A stretch of DNA of 64,000 bases, from the NCBI GenBank assembly GCA_012719855.1, contig JAAXZN010000001.1, positions 62,001 through 126,000 of the forward strand. Direction: 5' to 3'. Position 1 is the first letter of the stretch, and each line of letters begins with the position of its first letter. The translations under genes and the position numbers were made by a program. The DNA comes from Serratia liquefaciens (GTDB lineage Bacteria > Pseudomonadota > Gammaproteobacteria > Enterobacterales > Enterobacteriaceae). Under the pieces are notes generated by a model. The model made no database searches. It saw only the letters and a program-made list of their open reading frames with translations, and was not told the origin of the DNA. Shown one piece after another: positions 60,564-64,000 of the stretch.

Positions 60564-61205
60564 GATAGTCCCTTGTCAAGAAATGAAAAGCTGCTGACGC
60601 TCATACATTCTCAATGCAGGTGACATGGGCTCTGTCTACGCAGATTACCCCTAAAGAGGTGCGAACGAACAAGACCATAATTATTTATTTTTCGCATGAT
60701 AACTGTGAGGTTCCGCAATGTTTATTCAATGGTTTTACTCATCTTTTCGTATTGAAATTTACAGATGAAAGTAATTGAAAATAAATCTCCGGTTAATTGT
60801 TTGTTATTTGTATTTCAGTTGTTTAATTTTTAGGTAATTTGATTTTTCGGTTAAGGTTCTCTGCGGAGGAAAACGTAATCCTCAGGTTTTTTGCACGTCC
60901 GCTGGATGGGACTGTGGGCTGTTGAATTTCTTGTGTATAGAATTGTTTACGATTTTGTCGGATTTTAGGATTTTGAGGCACCCAAAGGACTCTAGAGACC
61001 TCTCGCGTTAAAAGTCATTAATAATCATTGTGTTAATTTGTTATCTTTGTTGTTTTTATTACTTCTTTAGCGCCTTTTATTTGTGGTAATTTTTTATTTA
61101 CAGTAAATGGATTGAAATCTTTACATTTCGTGATAGGGTAAGAACCTGAAACGCTCAATGTTCTATCAACGCTTACGCATAACGGCAAACGACAGGAATA
61201 GCATC
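60564..61205. other. AT-rich divergent region between dcuB and aroF
   Basis: 642 bp without a supported gene. It should hold the dcuB promoter on one side and the aroF promoter with two TyrR-like boxes (61085-61125) on the other. No sRNA or hairpin stood out. Confidence 0.5.
61085..61125 (+). promoter_or_regulatory. Two candidate TyrR boxes upstream of aroF
   Basis: TyrR boxes follow TGTAAA-N6-TTTACA. The box at 61085-61102 is GGTAAT-N6-TTTACA (better) and the one at 61108-61125 is TGGATT-N6-TTTACA (weaker left half). Centres are 23 bp apart, resembling the paired boxes that repress aroF-tyrA in E. coli. Confidence 0.55.
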
Positions 61206-62279
61206 ATGCAAAAAGACGCGCTCAATAACGTTCATATCAGTGCAGAACAAATTCTGATCACTCCGGAAGAGCTGAAAAACCAGTTCCCGCTCAGTGCCAG
61301 CGACGAGAATGAAATCGCCACTGCACGCAAAACCATCGCCGATATTCTGCAGGGGCGCGATCATCGCCTGCTGGTGGTGTGCGGACCATGTTCTATTCAT
61401 GACCCGGATGCAGCATTGGATTACGCCCGTCATTTGAAAACCCTGTCGGCTGAATTGAGCGATCAGCTGTATATCGTTATGCGTGTCTATTTTGAAAAAC
61501 CTCGTACCACCGTCGGCTGGAAAGGTCTGATTAACGACCCGTACATGGACGGTTCGTTTGATGTTGAAGCCGGTCTGCACATTGCGCGTCGCCTGCTGCT
61601 GGACCTGGTTGGTATGGGCTTGCCGTTGGCGACCGAAGCGTTGGATCCGAACAGTCCGCAATACCTGGGCGATTTGTTCAGCTGGTCAGCCATTGGGGCC
61701 CGCACGACGGAATCACAAACTCACCGTGAGATGGCTTCAGGGCTGTCGATGCCGGTAGGTTTTAAAAACGGTACCGACGGCAGCCTGGGCACGGCGATCA
61801 ATGCTATGCGCGCCGCAGCAATGCCACATCGTTTTGTCGGTATAAATCAGGCTGGGCAAGTGTGCCTGCTGCAGACGCAAGGTAACCCGGATGGCCACGT
61901 GATCCTGCGCGGCGGGAAAACACCGAACTACAGTGCCGAAGACGTAGCGGCCTGTGAAAAACAGATGCTGGATGCGGGACTCCACCCGTCCTTGATGATA
62001 GATTGCAGCCATGGCAACTCGAATAAAGACTATCGCCGTCAACCGGCGGTTGCCGAGTCCGTGGTAGAGCAGATCAAAGCGGGCAACCGTTCGATCACCG
62101 GCATCATGCTGGAAAGCCACCTGCACGAAGGCAGTCAGTCTTCTGAGCAACCGCGTGCAGATATGCGCTATGGGGTTTCTGTTACCGACGCCTGTATTAA
62201 CTGGGAAAGTACAGAGACGCTGCTGCGCCATATGCACCAGGAACTCGGCGCCGCGCTGACGGCACGCACTGGAGAGTAG
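61206..62279 (+). CDS. aroF: DAHP synthase, tyrosine-sensitive
   Basis: Condenses PEP and erythrose 4-phosphate, entry to aromatic synthesis. The 357 residues (E. coli AroF 356) include CGPCSIHDP, KPRTTVGWKG and IDCSHGNSNKDY motifs. The N-terminus MQKDALNNVHIS is that of AroF rather than AroG or AroH. ATG 61206 follows AGGAAT; an in-frame ATG at 61158 lacks a ribosome binding site. Operon with tyrA, 6 nt downstream. Confidence 0.95.
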   Translation: MQKDALNNVHISAEQILITPEELKNQFPLSASDENEIATARKTIADILQGRDHRLLVVCGPCSIHDPDAALDYARHLKTLSAELSDQLYIVMRVYFEKPRTTVGWKGLINDPYMDGSFDVEAGLHIARRLLLDLVGMGLPLATEALDPNSPQYLGDLFSWSAIGARTTESQTHREMASGLSMPVGFKNGTDGSLGTAINAMRAAAMPHRFVGINQAGQVCLLQTQGNPDGHVILRGGKTPNYSAEDVAACEKQMLDAGLHPSLMIDCSHGNSNKDYRRQPAVAESVVEQIKAGNRSITGIMLESHLHEGSQSSEQPRADMRYGVSVTDACINWESTETLLRHMHQELGAALTARTGE

Positions 62280-62285
62280 TAAGTT

Positions 62286-63407
62286 ATGGTGGCTGAACTG
62301 ACCGCGTTGCGCGATCAAATCGACGAAGTGGATAAGGCGCTACTGGAGCTGCTGGCGAAACGCTTGCACCTGGTGGCGGAAGTAGGAGAGGTTAAAAGCC
62401 ACCATGGCTTGCCGGTGTATGTTCCTGAGCGTGAGGCGGCGATGCTGGCCTCGCGGCGCAAAGAAGCGGAAAACCTTGGCGTGCCGCCCGATCTGATTGA
62501 AGATGTGCTGCGCCGGGTGATGCGCGAGTCTTACGTCAGCGAGAACGACAAAGGCTTTAAAACGCTACATCCGCAACTGCGTCCGATCGTCATTATCGGC
62601 GGCAACGGTCAAATGGGGCGGTTGTTTAATCGCTTGCTGACGCTGTCCGGTTACCAGGTCAAAGTGTTGGACCAGGAAGACTGGGCTCAGGCTGATACGC
62701 TGCTGGCCGATGCCGGTATGGTCATTGTCAGCGTGCCTATTCACGTGACCGAACAGGTGATTGAGCGGTTACCGCCATTGCCTGCCGACTGTATTTTGGT
62801 TGATCTGGCCTCGGTAAAAAATCGCCCGTTGAATGCCATGCTGGCGGCGCACAGCGGCCCCGTGGTGGGGTTGCATCCGATGTTTGGCCCAGACGTAGGC
62901 AGCGTGGCCAAGCAGGTGGTGGTCTATTGTGATGGCCGCGAACCGCAAGCCTACCAATGGTTGCTCGAACAGCTGCAGGTATGGGGTGCGCGTTTGCACC
63001 GCATCAGCGCGGTTGAGCACGATCAGAACATGGCGTTTATTCAGGCGTTACGCCACTTCGCGACCTTTGCCTACGGCTTGCATCTGGCGGAAGAAAACGT
63101 GCAGTTGGAGCAATTGCTGGCACTCTCTTCTCCGATCTATCGCCTGGAGTTGGCGATGGTCGGGCGGCTGTTTGCTCAAGACCCGCAGTTGTACGCGGAT
63201 ATCATTATGTCTTCTGAAGAGAACATTGCGCTGATCAAGCGTTACTACCAGCGGTTTGGCGAAGCAATAAAACTGTTGGAGCAGGGCGATAAACAGGCGT
63301 TTATCCAGAGCTTCCAGAAGGTCGAGCATTGGTTTGGCGACTATGCGCAGCGTTTCCTGGTGGAAAGCCGCTCGCTGCTTCGTCAGGCGAACGACAGCCG
63401 GCAATAA
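62286..63407 (+). CDS. tyrA: Chorismate mutase / prephenate dehydrogenase
   Basis: A bifunctional enzyme of tyrosine synthesis. The 373 residues equal E. coli. An N-terminal chorismate mutase (about 1-90) is fused to an NAD-dependent dehydrogenase with [12 protein letters not shown]. Feedback-inhibited by tyrosine in E. coli. It converges with pheA. Confidence 0.96.
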   Translation: MVAELTALRDQIDEVDKALLELLAKRLHLVAEVGEVKSHHGLPVYVPEREAAMLASRRKEAENLGVPPDLIEDVLRRVMRESYVSENDKGFKTLHPQLRPIVIIGGNGQMGRLFNRLLTLSGYQVKVLDQEDWAQADTLLADAGMVIVSVPIHVTEQVIERLPPLPADCILVDLASVKNRPLNAMLAAHSGPVVGLHPMFGPDVGSVAKQVVVYCDGREPQAYQWLLEQLQVWGARLHRISAVEHDQNMAFIQALRHFATFAYGLHLAEENVQLEQLLALSSPIYRLELAMVGRLFAQDPQLYADIIMSSEENIALIKRYYQRFGEAIKLLEQGDKQAFIQSFQKVEHWFGDYAQRFLVESRSLLRQANDSRQ

Positions 63408-63412
63408 GCGAT

Positions 63413-63441
63413 AAGGGTTCGGTCATGCCGAACCCTTTTTT
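63413..63441. terminator. Terminator between tyrA and pheA
   Basis: AAGGGTTCGG and CCGAACCCTT form a 10-bp stem followed by TTTTT. The A-rich opposite flank lets it work weakly for pheA as well. Confidence 0.9.
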
Positions 63442-63448
63442 AATGTGT

Positions 63449-64000
63449 TCAGGACGGGTTAACCGGTACCACGGTGTCGCTTGGGTAACATCCCAGCACC
63501 TTCAGCGAGCGGGTGATAGGCGTCAGATCTCTCAATGCCTTCTGCATCGCTTCAGAACGCAGGTTAGCCTGTACATCGATATAAAACATTTCTTCCCACG
63601 GGTTACCGTTAATCGGGCGAGATTCCAGCTTGGTCATGATGATGCCGTTGTCGCGCAGTACCAACAGCGCTTCCACCAAGGCACCCGACTGCTGGCCGGT
63701 GGCCATAATCAGCGTAGTCTTAGCCGGCACCTGCTCAGAAACTTCGATAGCCTTGCGTGCCAATACGATGAAGCGGGTAATGTTCTGCTGCTGATTGGCC
63801 AGATTATGTTCCAGTACCTGCAGGCCATAGAGTGCGCCGCCGGCTTCGCTGCCCAGCGCCGCCGCTTTTGGTGAGTTCAACTTTGCCACTTTTTCCATTG
63901 CCGCAGCGGTGCTTTCACAGTATTCGATTTTCCAGTGCGGGTAGCGATTAATGAACTGACTGCACTGCTGGAAAGGTTGCGGGTGGCTATAGACGGTTTC
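63449..64000 (-). CDS. pheA: Chorismate mutase / prephenate dehydratase, C-terminal fragment
   Basis: The last 183 codons lie in the window; the start is beyond the right edge. Visible are the end of the prephenate dehydratase domain ([15 protein letters not shown]) and the C-terminal ACT regulatory domain with [10 protein letters not shown] and ESRP, the phenylalanine-binding motifs. It makes phenylpyruvate and is feedback-inhibited by Phe. Confidence 0.95.
   Translation of the reverse strand, partial: ETVYSHPQPFQQCSQFINRYPHWKIEYCESTAAAMEKVAKLNSPKAAALGSEAGGALYGLQVLEHNLANQQQNITRFIVLARKAIEVSEQVPAKTTLIMATGQQSGALVEALLVLRDNGIIMTKLESRPINGNPWEEMFYIDVQANLRSEAMQKALRDLTPITRSLKVLGCYPSDTVVPVNPS

Overview
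The window looks like a chromosomal segment of a Serratia-like member of the Enterobacterales (Yersiniaceae). The case rests on high-GC enterobacterial coding sequence, on proteins that match known E. coli proteins closely in length and motifs, and on the gene order cysJIH / iap / cysGDNC / ygbE / ftsB-ispDF-truD-surE-pcm-nlpD-rpoS / mutS / pncC-recA-recX-alaS-csrA-tRNA / yqaBA-gshA-micA-luxS / yfjD-ypjD-ffh-rpsP-rimM-trmD-rplS / aroF-tyrA-pheA. The genus is an inference. Both ends cut a gene: hutH at the left and pheA at the right.

Layout. 1-3530: histidine utilisation (hutH edge, hutU, HutC-type operator) and an aromatic-acid-type MFS transporter with a matching operator core. 3768-5559: queE and queD of queuosine synthesis, separated by an AT-rich, unrecognised two-gene unit. 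5560-17136: the cysteine regulon (cysJIH, then cysGDNC), with iap, a small coiled-coil membrane protein and ygbE; a large palindromic element precedes cysJ. 17188-19484: a polar amino acid ABC transporter. 19891-26596: cell division, isoprenoid, tRNA pseudouridine and stationary-phase genes ending in rpoS. 26619-28213: an insertion between rpoS and mutS that carries a periplasmic glutaminase and is bounded by two near-identical terminators. 28231-30786: mutS. 31165-35047: an accessory LysR-controlled cluster (SDR, aldo-keto reductase, secreted beta-propeller). 35294-40433: a chitobiose/beta-glucoside PTS operon with a perfect CRP site, lacking an EIIA gene and carrying a GH1 glycosidase. 40463-57503: an MFS exporter with an acidic tail, then the conserved recA to rplS housekeeping block, including sRNA MicA. 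57663-58084: an orphan P2 Ogr-type activator behind a LexA-box promoter. 58214-60563: an outer-membrane DUF481 protein and a DcuB transporter. 61206-64000: aroF-tyrA facing pheA.

How the genes work together. cysJIH and cysGDNC together take sulfate to sulfide, including siroheme supply for CysI. hutU and hutH degrade histidine. aroF-tyrA and pheA make tyrosine and phenylalanine, and two TyrR-like boxes precede aroF. The chb genes import and cleave beta-linked disaccharides.

I found no CRISPR array, insertion sequence or complete prophage. The points most worth a second look are the SOS-promoter/Ogr unit, the rpoS-mutS glutaminase island with duplicated terminators, the bicistron between queE and queD, and the chb operon variant. 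No computation was run; every call is from reading the sequence and translations.
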